In this document: piece by piece, positions 26,262 to 39,203 of the stretch | Numbering within the stretch: the stretch's first letter is position 1 | Layout of the letters: every line of letters begins with the position of its first letter | NCBI GenBank assembly: GCA_036872755.1 | Contig: JAVHNS010000006.1 | Span: forward strand, 2,409,962 to 2,473,961 | DNA: 64,000 bases | Origin: Orbilia blumenaviensis | Taxonomy: Eukaryota > Ascomycota > Orbiliomycetes > Orbiliales > Orbiliaceae | Direction of reading: 5' to 3' | Notes under the pieces: model-generated | Database searches by the model: none | What the model saw: the letters and a program-made list of their open reading frames with translations, nothing else | Told to the model about the DNA's origin: nothing | Translations under genes and position numbers: made by a program

Positions 26262-26973
26262 TATTGAATTAATTTTAAATAAATAATATAAATTTTAATA
26301 TTAAAAATTATCATAAAAATAATAAGTTAAAAATAATAAAATCTTTTATTTTTTAATATAATTATAATAAAACTTAATATAAATTTTAATTGATTTAAAA
26401 AATTTTTATATAAAACAAAAATAAATTTTATTTAATTTTTATATATATATATATATATATATATTTTAAAATTAAAAAGTTTTTAATTTAATCATCAGCA
26501 AAAAAAAGTGTTGGCTTCCCAGGCTTCTGAAGCCAATAAGCTGGGAAGCCTCTTGACTTAAAACATTATCTGGAAGTCAGAATTTTTATTTATTTTTTGG
26601 AAGTCATAAAACAACCATCTATTAAATAATATTCTTTAAATTTTATAAATATTAGAAAGTTTAAATTATTTTAATTATCGTATAAATATTATGATCTAAA
26701 ATATTAATAAAATTTATACTTCCAAAAATTTAATATAAAATAATTTTTTTTATAATAATTTATAAATAATTATTATTAATAATTAAATATAATATAAATA
26801 AATTTATTTTTATAATTTATTTTTATAATTTAAAATTATTATTATTATTAATATAATTTTAATATAAATATATATTATTTGTAATAAATAAAAATAAGAT
26901 AATAATTGTTTATTAAATATTAATAAAAAGATTATTGAGATTTGTTTTTTCTTTTATTATTAATAATATTAAA
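26262..26973. other. AT-rich DNA with one G/C-richer island
   Basis: An (AT)n run lies near 26440-26463. The hairpin island at 26490-26600 is listed separately. The rest is featureless. Confidence 0.5.
26490..26600. repeat. Unmutated island with nested inverted repeats, possible DNA-transposon end
   Basis: GGCTTCCCAG (26513-26522) and CTGGGAAGCC (26541-26550) are perfect inverted arms. Between them GGCTTCTGAAGCC is itself a near-palindrome, so GGCTTC and GAAGCC each occur twice. The sequence starts near CAGCAAAAAAAAGTGTT and contains GGAAGTCA twice (26571 and 26599). It has escaped RIP in an AT desert. No matching second end was found. Confidence 0.4.
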
Positions 26974-27897
26974 TGCCCGACTGCTTTGCAGGAGGGTTAA
27001 AGTTGAACCTCCGCGCGAGGGCGCGATCCATACCAGATCTGGCAAAAAATGTGTTGTTTTTAGCCGACTTAAAGATTTTCAAAACTCATTTTTACCATAC
27101 AAATTTGTATGGCATTTTTGAAATCTTGGCAGTCTTGGCACTAATTTTCAAGTCTTAGCAAAAAGTTGCTAAGAAAATCACAAAATTGAGTTCAAAATTT
27201 ATAGTCACCGTTTTTGTTTCTTTAAGTCTCTATCTCTAAAATTTTAATATAATTTTCTTTAATCATTTATCTAGCTTTTCACAAACCGCCGTTCTTTCAT
27301 TTTGTTTCTTTATATTTTTTTTATTTTTTTTAATTTTGTCACTTTTGATGAAAATCAGGTCACGTGACAACTTTCGATTTCAAAACTATTTTTTATTTAA
27401 TTTTTATTCAATTTTATTTTAATTTAATTTAGTTTTTGCATGCAAAATAGTCACGTGATCAGATAATTAAGTGACGTCACAAAATTTTCAAAATTAAATT
27501 AAATTAAATAAGAATTAAATAAAAATTAAATAAAAAGTAGTTTTGACGTCGAAAATCGTCACGTGATACATACAAAAATTATATTAATTATTATATTAGT
27601 TATTATATTAATTATTATATTAATTATTATATTAGTTATTATATTAATTATTATATTAATTATTATATTAGTTATTATATTAATTATTATATTAATGATT
27701 ATATCAGTTATTATATTAATTATGATATTAATTATGATATTAATTATTATATTAATTATTATATTAGTTATTATATTAGTTATCATATTTTATATTAATT
27801 ATTATATCAGTATATTAATGCCTATATTGATTATGATATATTCATTTAAAATCAAGATGCTGCAGTCGGGTTTGAGTGCTGCGCAGCAGCCTCCTAG
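26974..27897 (+). mobile_element. HINE, A-mid, complete, 924 bp
   Basis: It starts TGCCCGACTGC then TTTGCAGGAGGG and ends TGCTGCGCAGCA, CCTCCTAG. The 5' body holds an 18-bp perfect palindrome (27095-27112). GTCACGTGAC occurs near 27359, GTCACGTGATC near 27451, GACGTC at 27474 and 27546, and GTCACGTGAT near 27558. A 12-bp microsatellite of the TTATATTAATTA type occupies about 27577-27800, followed by the 3' tip. It is the closest relative of 28446-29291. Confidence 0.87.
27095..27112. other. 18-bp perfect palindrome in the HINE 5' body
   Basis: CCATACAAATTTGTATGG reads the same on both strands. Versions with zero to two mismatches occur at the same place in most copies (for example near 11540, 40819, 47669 and 58565), and a shorter form occurs in type B near 36520. 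Confidence 0.7.
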
Positions 27898-28445
27898 TCT
27901 AAATTTTAAGTTTTTTTTTTTAATTAAATTATTTTTTTAAAAATAATTTATATTAAATAAATATTAAATGATTTGTAAAATATTTTTTTATATAAATTAA
28001 TAAGTTTATAAAAATTTAAAATGTTTTTTATAAATTATTAATATTTATTAATTTATAAAATATATTAATTATAAAATAATAAATATTATATTTTTATTAA
28101 TTATGATTATTATAATTATATTTATATTTTGAATTTCAATCTTTTATTATTTTAGTGTAATAAATATTGTTGTTATGATTTAAATTATTAATTTTATATC
28201 TATTATATTTATTAATTTTAAATTAAAAAATTTTTAATTTATAAAAATTTTTTAATATTATTTAATTAATATTATAAAAATAATAAGATATATAAATAAT
28301 ATATTTATATTTTATTATTATTAGTTATTAGATGTTTTTTGTTTGAAGTTATAAAAAAATAAATTTATTTTTATTGTAAGATTTTTATAAATAAAATATT
28401 AATTTTTGGTTAATAAATTTTATATTTAAGTTTTATAATATTTAA
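27898..28445. other. AT-rich DNA, no feature seen
   Basis: No gene, repeat end or RNA recognised; G-biased near 28330-28440. Confidence 0.5.
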
Positions 28446-29291
28446 CTAGGAGGCTGCTGCGCAGCACTCAAACCCGACTGCAGCATCTTGATTTTAAATG
28501 AATATATCATAATCAATATAGGCATTAATATACTGATATAATAATTAATATAAAATATGATAACTAATATAATAACTAATATAATAATTAATATAATAAT
28601 TAATATAATAATTAATATAATAATTAATATAATAACTAATATAATAATTAATATAATAATTAATATAATAATTAATATAATAATTAATATAATTTTTGTA
28701 TGTATTACGTGACGATTTTTGACGTCAAAACTACTTTTTATTTAATTTTTATTTAATTTTTATTTAATTTAATTTAATTTTGAAAATTTTGTGATGTTAT
28801 TTAATTATCTGATCACATAACTATTTTGCATGCAAAAATTAAATTAAATTAAAATAAAATTAAATAAAAATTAAATAAAAAATAGTTTTGAAATTAAAAG
28901 TTGTTATATAACTTGATTTTCATTAAAAGTGATAAAATTAAAAAAAATAAAAAAAATATAAAGAAAGAAAATGAAAGAATAGTAATTTATGAAAAGTTAA
29001 ATAAATGATTAAAGAAAATTATATTAAAATTTTAGAGATAGAGATTTAAAGAAATAAAAATGGTGATTATAAATTTTGAGTTTAATTTTGTGATTTTCTT
29101 AGTAATTTTTTGTTAAGATTTAAAATTAATGTTAAGATTGTTAAGATTTTAAAAATGTTATATAAATTTGTAAAAATAAATTTTGAAAATTTTTAAGTTG
29201 GTTAAAAATAATATATTTTTTGCCAGATCTGGTATGGATTGTACTCTCGCGTGGAGGTTCAACTTTAACCCTCCTGCAAAGCAGTCAGGCA
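28446..29291 (-). mobile_element. HINE, A-mid, complete, 846 bp, RIP-mutated interior
   Basis: Sister of 26974-27897 in opposite orientation. The 3' tip is intact. The 5' tip at 29291 reads TGCCTGACTGC, one C changed to T. The 12-bp microsatellite at about 28551-28692 is shorter than in the sister. GTCACGTGAT has become GTTATATAAC near 28904, while GACGTC near 28720 survives. Flanks are A and T. Confidence 0.85.
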
Positions 29292-29765
29292 TAATATTTT
29301 TAAATAATAAATATTTTTATAATCTTTTTGGTAGTATTGATAAAATAATTAAAATTAAAATTAAATAATTTTATAAAATATTTTATATATTGATAATTTA
29401 ATTGTTTTTTAAAATTTATTGGAAAATTTTAAATATATTTTTAAATATTTTTATTAAAAGGGAATAATATATTTTGAAATTATTCAAAAAAAATATTAAT
29501 TTTAATATTTTTTATAAATATTAATTTTCTTTAAAAAAAAATATAATTTTCTATAAATACATTAAAAAATTTTAATATTATTATTGTAATTTATTATTTT
29601 TTTTATTATTTATTAAATATATTTTTAATATATTATTAATTAATTTCATTATTATATATATTATTAAAAAAAGTATTTTTAAATTTTTAAATTCTCAACA
29701 CATTACAAAATATAATATTATTAATTTTTAATTATTATCCATTACTTCAAATTAACAAATAATTA
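29292..29765. other. AT-rich DNA, no feature seen
   Basis: No element end or frame recognised in this short gap between two HINEs. Confidence 0.5.
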
Positions 29766-30640
29766 TGCCCGACTGCATTTATGCAGGAGGGTTAAAGTTG
29801 AACCAGCGCGAGGCGCGATCCTACCCAGATCCGCAAAAAAATATATTGTTTTTGGCGAATTTAGAGATTTTTTTTTTTGAAATTTTGTTATATAAAATTT
29901 GTATGGGATTTTGAAAGTCTTAATATTATTTTGAAATGTTAGTAAAAAGTTTTTAATAAACTTGAAAATTGATTTTGATAAAAATCTTCACCGTTTTTTT
30001 ATTTTTAAGTCTATAACTCTAGAATTTTAATATATTCTTCTTTAACTATTTATTTACCTTTCATTAAACAAATAAATCTCTAACTATTATTTTTATATTT
30101 TTTTTATTTTTTTTAATTAAGTCACTTATAGCGAAAATATGATCACATAACTATTTTCCATATCAAAACTATTTTTTATTTAATTTTATTTTAATTTAAT
30201 TTAGTTTTTGCATGTAAAATGGTTATGTAACACCTCTTCAAAATAACATCATAAAATTTTCAACATAAAAATAAAATTAAACAAAAATTAAATAAAAAAT
30301 AGCTTTAACATCGAAAATGATCACGTAATCACATACAAAAATTAAATCAAAATTACATTAATTATTATACTTATTAATTATTATATTAATTGTTATATTA
30401 ATTATTATATTAGTTATTGTATTATAATTATTTTATTAATTAGTATATTATCTTAATTATTATATTAATTGTTATATTAATATTAGTTATTATATTAATT
30501 ATATTAATTGTTATATTAATATTAGTTATTATATTAATTATGTTAATTATTATATTAATAATTATATTGATTATTATATATTATTGGTTTAAAATCAAGA
30601 TGCTGCAGTCGGGTTTGAGTGCTGCGCAGCAGCCTCCTAG
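29766..30640 (+). mobile_element. HINE, A-mid, complete, 875 bp
   Basis: It starts TGCCCGACTGC then ATTTATGCAGGAGGG, the same 5' variant as 25476-26261, and ends with the standard palindrome and CCTCCTAG. RIP-type changes are scattered (GTCACGTGAC to ATCACATAAC near 30142). A 12-bp TTATATTAATTA-type microsatellite with insertions fills about 30354-30585. Flanks are A and T. Confidence 0.86.
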
Positions 30641-31708
30641 TTTTATTATAAATAAAAAAAAAAAATAAAAAAAAATAAACAAAAAAAAAAAAAATCTATT
30701 TTAAAATATAAATTTTAAAAAAGAAATAAAATTATATTTCAATATTTTAAATTTATTTCCATTAAAATAAAATTGAATAATAAATAATTAATAATTATTA
30801 TTTATTATAATTTATATAATTATTAATTTAAAAATTTATTAATATAAAATCTAAAATTAATTATATTATATAAATAATATTAATAATTAAAATAATTTTA
30901 TAATAATTATAATTTAACAATTAATAAATAATTAATATTAAATTATAAACATCATATATTTAATTATTATAATTAATTTAAAATTTTGTAATTACTACAA
31001 TTCTCAATATTTTTATTATATAAAAATTTTAAATTTTTAATAATAATTTAATAAAAAATAGTTGATATTTTTAAAAAATTTTATATATTTTTTTTTTATT
31101 ATAAAAAATAAAATCTTAACAAAACAAACCCTTTTTTAAAAAAAAAAAAATTAGTTAAATATATTAAATATTTAATATTTATTAAAAAATTATTAAAGTT
31201 TAGAATCTTAATTTTTAATTAATTAATAATTTAAAAATTAAAATTTTTTATATATAATTTTTAAAAATAATAGTTATTATTTAACATCCAATATAAAATC
31301 TTAAAATATTGTTTAATATTATTAATTATATATATATTTAAATATTAATTAATTAAAATAAAATAAAAAATAAATATTAAAAATTTTTTAAATAAATTAT
31401 TTATTATTTTTGATAATAAATCAAAAATTTGTAAAAATATAATATTTGATGTTTGGTAAAATTTTTTAAATAATATTTAAATTAATAATTAAAAAATTTA
31501 AAAATTATTTATTTAATTTAATATTTTAAATATTAATTTATTGACTTTTTCTTTAATATAAAAATAATTAAACTTTATTATTTTTAATATTGAGATTTAA
31601 ATTTTTAATATCATTATCTAAATTTTTAATTTTAAATTTTAAATTTTAATTCTTGTTTATAATTTGTTTTTTATTATTTAATAAAAGATTTTTTATTTTA
31701 TTTATAAT
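30641..31708. other. AT-rich DNA, no gene
   Basis: Poly-A rich to 30700, then mixed A+T. No frame or repeat end recognised before the LTR-like sequence at 31709. Confidence 0.5.
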
Positions 31709-31881
31709 TGTAATGATATAAGCTCAGTACTATACATATATATGTGTACCAATATATATATAAGTTTGTGTTTATATGATTAATAATTAATTATATATAT
31801 AGATAATAATATATTGTATTTTTTATTTATAAAACAATACAAACAAATTTAATTATAAATTTGTTACATATATTCTTTATA
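31709..31881 (-). repeat. LTR-like sequence, inverted homologue of 14688-14858
   Basis: On the minus strand it starts TATAAAGAATATATGTAACA, which is TGTAAGGG... with G-to-A changes, and ends CTTATATCATTACA. The low-coordinate edge (TGTAATGATATAAGCTCAGT on the plus strand) keeps its G/C, while the inner edge is mutated. This is the reverse of the pattern in the copy at 14688, whose start is intact. Together the two reveal an LTR of about 173 bp with TG/CA ends. Confidence 0.55.
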
Positions 31882-34800
31882 TTTTAATTTATTATAATAA
31901 TTATAAATAATATAATATTCAAATATATAATTTATAAAATATATAAATTAATTAATTTTATAATATGAATTCAAATTATATTAATGAAATTAAATAATTA
32001 ATTTTTTTATTATAAAATTATTATTATTATAAAGTATGATATTAACTTATATTTCTACAATTTTATAATTGTTTTAGAAAAATGTAAAAAAATTTATAAA
32101 TAATAAAAAATTTTACTAGATTTATTAAATTTTTAAATTTTAATTTTAATAATTTTATATTTATATGTATTTTGTATATTATAAATTATAAAATATTAGG
32201 TTATATATAAAAAAAGTATTTTAAAATTTTAATAATTAATATAATTATAATATTATTAATATAAATTATATAAATATTATATATTATAACTAATATTAAT
32301 TATTTATATATTATAAAAATTATATATATAAATTATTATATAAATTATTATATAATTTTATATAATTTATATTATAAATATTAATACTTATATTTATGAA
32401 ATTATACAATTTTATAGTTTTTATAATTTATATAATATAAATTTTATAAATATTACTTATAATTTTAAGTTATATAATTTTATAATTAATATAATATATT
32501 TTAGACTTTTGGAATATATATAAAAGTAAATATTTAATTAATAATTTTTATTTTTATATTTATAAAATCTTTTTTTCCTTTATTATTTTATATTAATATA
32601 AATTTTTTACATTTATAATTTTAGTTTTTATTAAAATAATTTTTATTTTTATTTTTTATATTATTTAATTATTATAATTATTATTATTAATAAATGCAAA
32701 TATAGTAATAATAGTATTAATAATATAAAAAATATTAATAATATTTTTAAAATTATAAATATTTTATATATTAATAATATTGTAAATAATACTAATAATA
32801 ATAATATAATTATTAATATTAATATTTCTACAACCTCAGTAATAACCAATAATTTAAATAAATTATTATATTTTAATATAATTATTAATAATTTTAATCA
32901 TTATATTTATATAATATAATACCAATATTATTATAATTTAAATTATATATATATAATAATATTTATTATAAAATTTAAAAAATATACTTACTATACAAAA
33001 ATAAATATAAAATATATTTAAAATAAATTATTATTTTTTATATTATAATTTTATAAATATAATTAATTAAATTTTATAAAATTATAATATTAGAGATTTT
33101 ATAATAAATAAAAATCCTAAATATAATTATATAATTTATAATTTTTTTTAATTTATTATTATATATAATAATATATAGTATTATTAAATTATTATTTTAT
33201 AAATTTATACTTATATATTTTATATGTTAATTAATATAATTTATAATATAATATTTAATAATTTTTTTTTTTAATAATAATTATATTATAATTAAGATTT
33301 TATAAAAACTTATTAATATTATAAATATAATAATATTTTAGTTTTTTTATTTATTTATATATTTAAATATAATAATTTTAAATACTAATTTAATACCTAC
33401 TTTTAGAATATTTACTTTTATTATTTTATTTATAATAATTTTTTTTTATTTTTATTATTATATTTATTATAATTATAATTATATTAATTATTTTAATTAT
33501 TTTTATTATTAATTAACAAATCATTAATATATTTAATATAATATAAGTTTCATTAAATATAGTAAATAAAAAACCAACTTTATAAAATTTATAAAATATT
33601 ATTATTTATATTTATATAAAAATAAATATATAAGTTATTTTATAATTTTATAAATAAATTATTATTAATTATAATATATAAATTATAAAACTTTTATATT
33701 ATATTTAAAATAATTTCAAATTTTACTTAATTTTTATAAAAATTTATTTTTTATTTTATTTTTATTAATTTTATTTATTTTAAAATTTAGAAATTTTTAT
33801 TTTTTTAATTTTAAAATAATTTTATATTACTAAATAAATAATTATATATTTATAAATATAAAGATTTTATTATAATATTAGTTATAAAATTTTTAAATTT
33901 TAAATATATAAATTTAAAAATATATTTTTTAAGTTTATTATATATTTAGAAGTCTTAGATATTATAATGTTTAAATTATTATTAATTTTTATTTATAATA
34001 TTTATAATTATAATTAAAATATTATTTATATATAATATTATAAAAAATAAAAATATAGATATATTAAGTATAAATTATATAAATATAAATTTTAATAATT
34101 TTTATAATTATATATTTATATAATTTATATAATTTAAAATAATTATTTTAATTTTAGTAAATGATTTTACAATAAATTTTTATAATTTATTTAATTATAA
34201 AATAATATTATTTGTTAGATAATATACATATTTTAAAATACATTTATAAATTATTAATTTTAAATTATAAATTTATATTTAATTTATATTATTATATTTT
34301 TCAAATATTAATGGTAATTATTTTTTTTAATATTATTTTAATTATAATATAAAATATATTTATAAATTATATTTAAATATTAATATACTTATATTATAAT
34401 TTTTTAATATTTTTTAATAAATATATAAGAGTATTGTTTTAGTTTAATTATAATATAAGTTAAATTAGTTTTATTATTTTAAATAATATATATAAAAAAC
34501 TTTAGTATATTTTAATAAAATTGTATATTTTTTTTTTTAATAACAATTATTTATTATTTTTTAATAATTATATATTTAAATTTATAAAATTTGATTTTAT
34601 TTTTTAATTAAATATATTAAATTAATTAAATATATTTTTACAATATTTTTTTTAATTAATTTATATAATTTTATTAATATAATTATATATAATTTGTAAT
34701 CCCAAAAATTATTTAATTTTATTTATATTTTTAATTTTATATTATAGTATAAAAATCTTTTTTACTTTATATATTATAAAAAAGTTTTTTACAATTATAA

Positions 34801-35774
34801 AAAAATTATTAATATAAATAATAATTATTATATTGTTTATAATATAAAAATATTTATTTATTAAATTTATTTTTATTTTAAACAAAAAATTTTTATTTAA
34901 AAAAATATTATATAAATTATTATTATATAAATATAAAATTTATTATTGGAGTATAAGTATTTATATAATATATATTAAATTCTTATTCATATCTTTTTAT
35001 TATAAATTTTATTTTATGTAAAATTCTATTTTTTGTATATTTATAAATAAAAATTTAATATATATTTATCAATTTTATTTTAAATAATATTTTTAAAAAC
35101 TTATATTATATTTTATTTTTATATAATAAATTAATTTTTTTATATATAATTTTATTTTATTTTTTTATTTTAATTAAAACTATAATTTTTTTATAAAATT
35201 AAAATAAATTAAAATTAATTATTATATTATCTATTATTATAAATATAATAATTATAGTTATTAAATTTTTATTATTAAAATATTTAATTATAATTATATA
35301 AAATATATATATAATTTTAAATTTACAAAAATTTATAAATATTTTTATAATTATATTAATTTTTTATAATTTATTATTTTTTTATAAAATAATTTATTTT
35401 TTTATAATTTTATTTATAAAAATTATAATATTTTTATTGTTTTTTTTAAAATTTTAAGTATTAAATATAAAATTATTAATAAAAATTAAAAAATTTAGTT
35501 ATATAAATATAAAATTTTTAATAAGTAAAATATTAAAATATTTTTTTTAATTATTATATAATTTTTTTTTTTTTAAATTTTTTATTAATATTATATTTTT
35601 AAAATCTGAAAATATTAAAGTTAATAAATTAATATTAATATTAAATTTTTTTTAATATTGTTTATTAATAAAATATATATCAAAATTTTTTTTTATAAAT
35701 ATAAAATTTTTAATAAATATAATATTTTATATAATTAAAACCATACATTTTTATAGATTTTAAATTTTATATTA

Positions 35775-35790
35775 CTTAAAAATTATTATA
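35775..35790. other. Paralogous empty site for the HINE at 19526
   Basis: Minus-strand text ATAATAA-TTTTT-AAG corresponds to the filled site ATAATAA-[T...CTAG]-TTCTT-AAA in arm I. Removing the element from T at 19526 to G at 21575 restores the empty site with no added or lost base, apart from two C/T and G/A differences. This supports insertion between A and T, the element's first base being T. Confidence 0.75.
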
Positions 35791-36115
35791 TAATTTAAAA
35801 AAATATTTTTTTATATATAATATTAACTAAAAAGTTTTTACTTTTATTTTTTAAATATAATAATATATATAAAATATTTAAATAAATATAAGTAATTATA
35901 TTTTATTTTTAAATTAATAAATTATTTATATAAAAATATAAATTTTAAAATAATTAATTAATTATTTATAATATAAACTATAGAAAATATTTTAAATTAA
36001 AAGATTTTAAATAATTTTAATTTTATAAATATAATAAATACTAATTTTTATATAATTTTAATTATATATTTTATAATTTTATTTTATTTATATATATATA
36101 AAACAAAAATTTTAA

Positions 36116-36187
36116 TTTTTATATTATATTTAAAATAAAATTCTTAAATTTTTATATTATATTTAAAATAAAATTCTTAAATTTTTA
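36116..36187. repeat. 33-bp tandem repeat, 2 copies
   Basis: TTTTTATATTATATTTAAAA occurs at 36116 and 36149. The unit is present about once in arm I near 19150-19200. Confidence 0.75.
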
Positions 36188-36393
36188 TTTATAAAAACTT
36201 TTTTATATTATTTATTTATATAATTATAATTTTAAAATTAAAATTAAAATTCTTTTTTATTTATATAATAAATTATATAAAATAGATTTAATATTTATTT
36301 TTTTATATAAAAAATATATATTTATTTTATTTTAATAATTTTGTTTATAATTATAAATATATATTTTGTTTATTTATATAATTTATTATAAAA

Positions 36394-36567
36394 TGCCCGA
36401 CTGACAAGGAGGGTTGAAATTGAACTCCCGAGTGCGAGGGTTGGGTGAGATTTCCTATAAAGTCGATTCAAAAAATGTGTTGTTTTTGGCGTACTTAAAA
36501 ATTTTCGACGGTTTTCGCCTATACAAATTTGTATAAGGATTTTCAAGTCTTGGCGCGCTCGGCAGAA

Positions 36568-36617
<50 letters not shown>

Positions 36618-37700
36618 TAATAATAAAGAAATAGTTTTGAAGGCGAAAATTATCACGTGACCTTACAAAATTCAAAAATTGAAAATTAAATTAAATAAAA
36701 TTAAAAATTAGTTTTGCATGCGAATATGATCACGTGACTTTGCAAAAAAAAAAAAATCAAAACAAAATAAAACAATATAAAATAAAACAAAACAAAACAA
36801 AACAAAACAAAATAAAATAATATAAAATAAAATAAAATAAAATAAGATAAAATAAAATCAAATGAAATAAAATAAAACAAAACAAAATAGAATAAAAGAA
36901 AATAAAATAAAATAAAATAAAATAAAATAAAGTAAAATAAAGTAAAATAAAATAAAATAAAATAAAATAAAATAAAATAAAATAAAATAAAATAAGATAA
37001 AATAAAATAAAATGAAATAAGATAAAATAAAATAAAATAAATTAAAATAAATTAAATTAAATTAAATTAAAATAAAATAAAATATAAAAAAAAAACAATA
37101 ATTATACAGTTAAAATATAATTATACTATTTATTAACAAATTTTTTTTGAGAATTTTTATTTACATTAAAAATACTTTTTAATTATAAATTTAATATAAA
37201 TTATATTGTATATTTTAATATAAATAAAATTAAATAAACTTGAGAATTTAATAAAAGAATATTTCAATTATATTATTTAATACTTAATTATTTAATTTTA
37301 TTTATTTATTTATTGTCAATTAAATTCTTAACAATATTGTATTTTATATTTTAAAATTACAATAATTTATTTTTATTTTTATTAAATATTTTATAAATTT
37401 GCTTTAATTTTATTGTATAATTATAATTAATTTTATATATTAATAAAATATATATATAATTATAATTAGTTTTATATGTTATAAATATTTAAATATATTA
37501 AATATTACTTAAGTATAATATCTAAAATTTTTGTTAATTATATAATAAAAAATTATTATTATAAATTAAAAATTAAAAACTAATTAATATAATAATGAAA
37601 ATTAATTAATTTAAATAATTGATATTTTGTAAAAAAGAAAAGGACTGAATAAATATATGAACGGTCAGTCGGGTTTGCGTGCTGCGAAGCAGCCGTCCAG
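36394..37700 (+). mobile_element. HINE, type B, complete, 1307 bp, with two large microsatellites
   Basis: It starts TGCCCGACTGACAAGGAGGG and ends GGTCAGTCGGGTTTGCGTGC, hairpin GCTGC-GAA-GCAGC and CGTCCAG, followed by T. The tips differ from type A, but the 5' body keeps the type-A motif AAAAAATGTGTTGTTTTTGG. An (AAT)n tract occupies about 36567-36626. ATCACGTGACC lies near 36653 and GATCACGTGAC near 36728, with GCATGC between them. An (AAAAT)n tract runs 36765-37078. A C-poor tail follows, ending GGACTGAATAAATATATGAA before the 3' tip. Close relative of 49445-50564. Confidence 0.83.
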
Positions 37701-37788
37701 TATAATTTTTTTTAATTTTTTTTTTTAATTTAAAATTATAATAAATATAAAATATATTATTATATAAATAAAAATATTTTTAAAAATA

Positions 37789-38135
37789 TGCCCGACTGCG
37801 TTGCAGGAGGGTTAAAGTTGAACTAGCGCGCGAGAGCGCGATCCATACCAAATCTGAAAAAAAATATATTGTTTTTAACTGACTTAAAGAAATTTTTTTT
37901 TTTTTTTTCTTATACAAATTTGTATAGGATTTTAAAAATTTTGGCAAAAAAATGGGTTTTGGTAGTTTTGTGGATTAGTCAAAATTGTAGATTTGTTGGT
38001 TGTTTATAAAATTTTAAATTTTTTTTTTTTTCTATAAGAGAATATGTGCTGTTATTACTTGAGTGTACAACTCAAACCAACACTGGTCTTGAAGATGTTG
38101 CAGTTAGGTTTGAGTGCTGTGCAGTAGCCTCCTAG
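37789..38135 (+). mobile_element. HINE, A-short, complete, 347 bp
   Basis: 5' tip TGCCCGACTGC then GTTGCAGGAGGG; 3' tip RIP-altered (GCAGTTAGG, TGCTGTGCAGTA, CCTCCTAG). After the shared 5' body to about 37950 it carries a distinct tail (GAGAATATGTGCTGTTATTA) also present in 59690-60039. It has no CACGTG boxes and no microsatellite. It lies 88 bp downstream of the type-B copy. Confidence 0.83.
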
Positions 38136-38632
38136 TTTAAAATATTTTATTATTATTTTAATATAACTATAATATTATATAAATAAATAAAATTTAAAAT
38201 AATTTTAAATATATTAAAAAAAATTATTAAATATGTTAAAAAAAATTATTAAATATTAAATATTAATTAATTATTAAATATTAAAAAATAATTATAAATA
38301 TATATAAAAAAATTTATTTAATTATTTTTAACTTTTTTTTTTGTTATTATGTAATTTAATTAAAAAATTTTCAAAATCTAAAAAAATTAAAATATAATAA
38401 AATTTAATTTAAGTTTTATTAAATTTATTAATATATTTATCAATTTTTATAAATATTATTAATTATATTAAAATATTTTTAAAAATTTTAAAGTAAATTT
38501 TATATAATAAATTAAATTTAAATATTTATAATGGTTAAATAAAAAATAGTTGATAGAAAATTATGTTTGTATTACAAAAATATTATATATTTATTTTATT
38601 AATATATTTTTTTTCTTTATTTTATTAATTAT
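38136..38632. other. AT-rich DNA left of the LTR retrotransposon
   Basis: No feature recognised; it borders the 5-bp target duplication at 38633. Confidence 0.5.
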
Positions 38633-38637
38633 AATTT
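38633..38637. repeat. Target-site duplication, left copy (AATTT)
   Basis: AATTT immediately precedes the TGTTACA end of the left LTR and is repeated immediately after the right LTR at 55815-55819. A 5-bp duplication is usual for Gypsy and Copia elements. In DNA this A+T-rich a chance match is at the per-cent level, so it supports but does not prove the boundaries. Confidence 0.65.
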
Positions 38638-39203
38638 TGTTACACCTATCCCAGGTATTTCCCAAATAAGAAATTCCTAAAATAGCCTAATATTTTTTAA
38701 TTAATTATATTTTTAATTTAAAATATTTAAATTATTTTTTTAAAATAAATTAAATTAAATATAAAAATATTAAATAATATAATTTTTAATATAAAAATAC
38801 TAAATTTAATAAATAAAAATAATAAATAAAATATATTAAATATTAATAAATTAATTAATAAAATTTAAAAAAAAATTTTAAAATTACTATTATTCAAAAA
38901 TTTTTATATATATAAATATTATTTATATAAATATAAATTATTTATAAAGTTAAACATTATATACTTAAATAAACATTATATATATATAATATATTAAACT
39001 ACATATAATATTTTATACATAATTTATTTTAAAAATATATTATTAATATAATATATTTATAAATAATCTAATTTTAATTTAATTTATTTTTAAATTTATA
39101 ATCCAAATATTTATATTGTAAATTTAATTTATAAATTAAATTTAAAGTTAAATAAATTTATATTTAATATATTAAAATATATTTAATATAATTAATTATA
39201 ATA
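38638..39203 (-). repeat. 3' LTR of the retrotransposon, strongly RIP-mutated
   Basis: On the plus strand it begins TGTTACACCTATCCCAGG, unmutated for about 55 bp, then decays. Its last 60 bases align to the right LTR with some two dozen G/C positions all changed to A/T by transition and no transversion. Same length as the right LTR. Confidence 0.78.

Larger units (their letters stand above)
31882..36393. other. Retrotransposon-derived AT desert, includes duplication arm II
   Basis: No readable gene. 31882-32395 is not shared with arm I. 32396-36393 is arm II. The segment near 35782/35783 is the uninterrupted equivalent of the HINE insertion site at 19526. Confidence 0.5.
32396..36393 (-). 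repeat. Inverted-duplication arm II (uninterrupted)
   Basis: The reverse complement matches 18947-25147 without the HINE. The homology ends on the right exactly where a type-B HINE begins (36394) and on the left at 32396. Spacing between the arms is about 7.2 kb. Confidence 0.65.

Noticed and set aside
27563..27940. 125-codon frame rich in Ile, Leu and Val, and its antisense counterpart
   Set aside because: Both are translations of the 12-bp microsatellite inside the HINE, not proteins.
36370..36675. Minus-strand 101-codon frame with a poly-Ile run
   Set aside because: It is the (AAT)n tract of the type-B element read in reverse, extended into its 5' body by chance.
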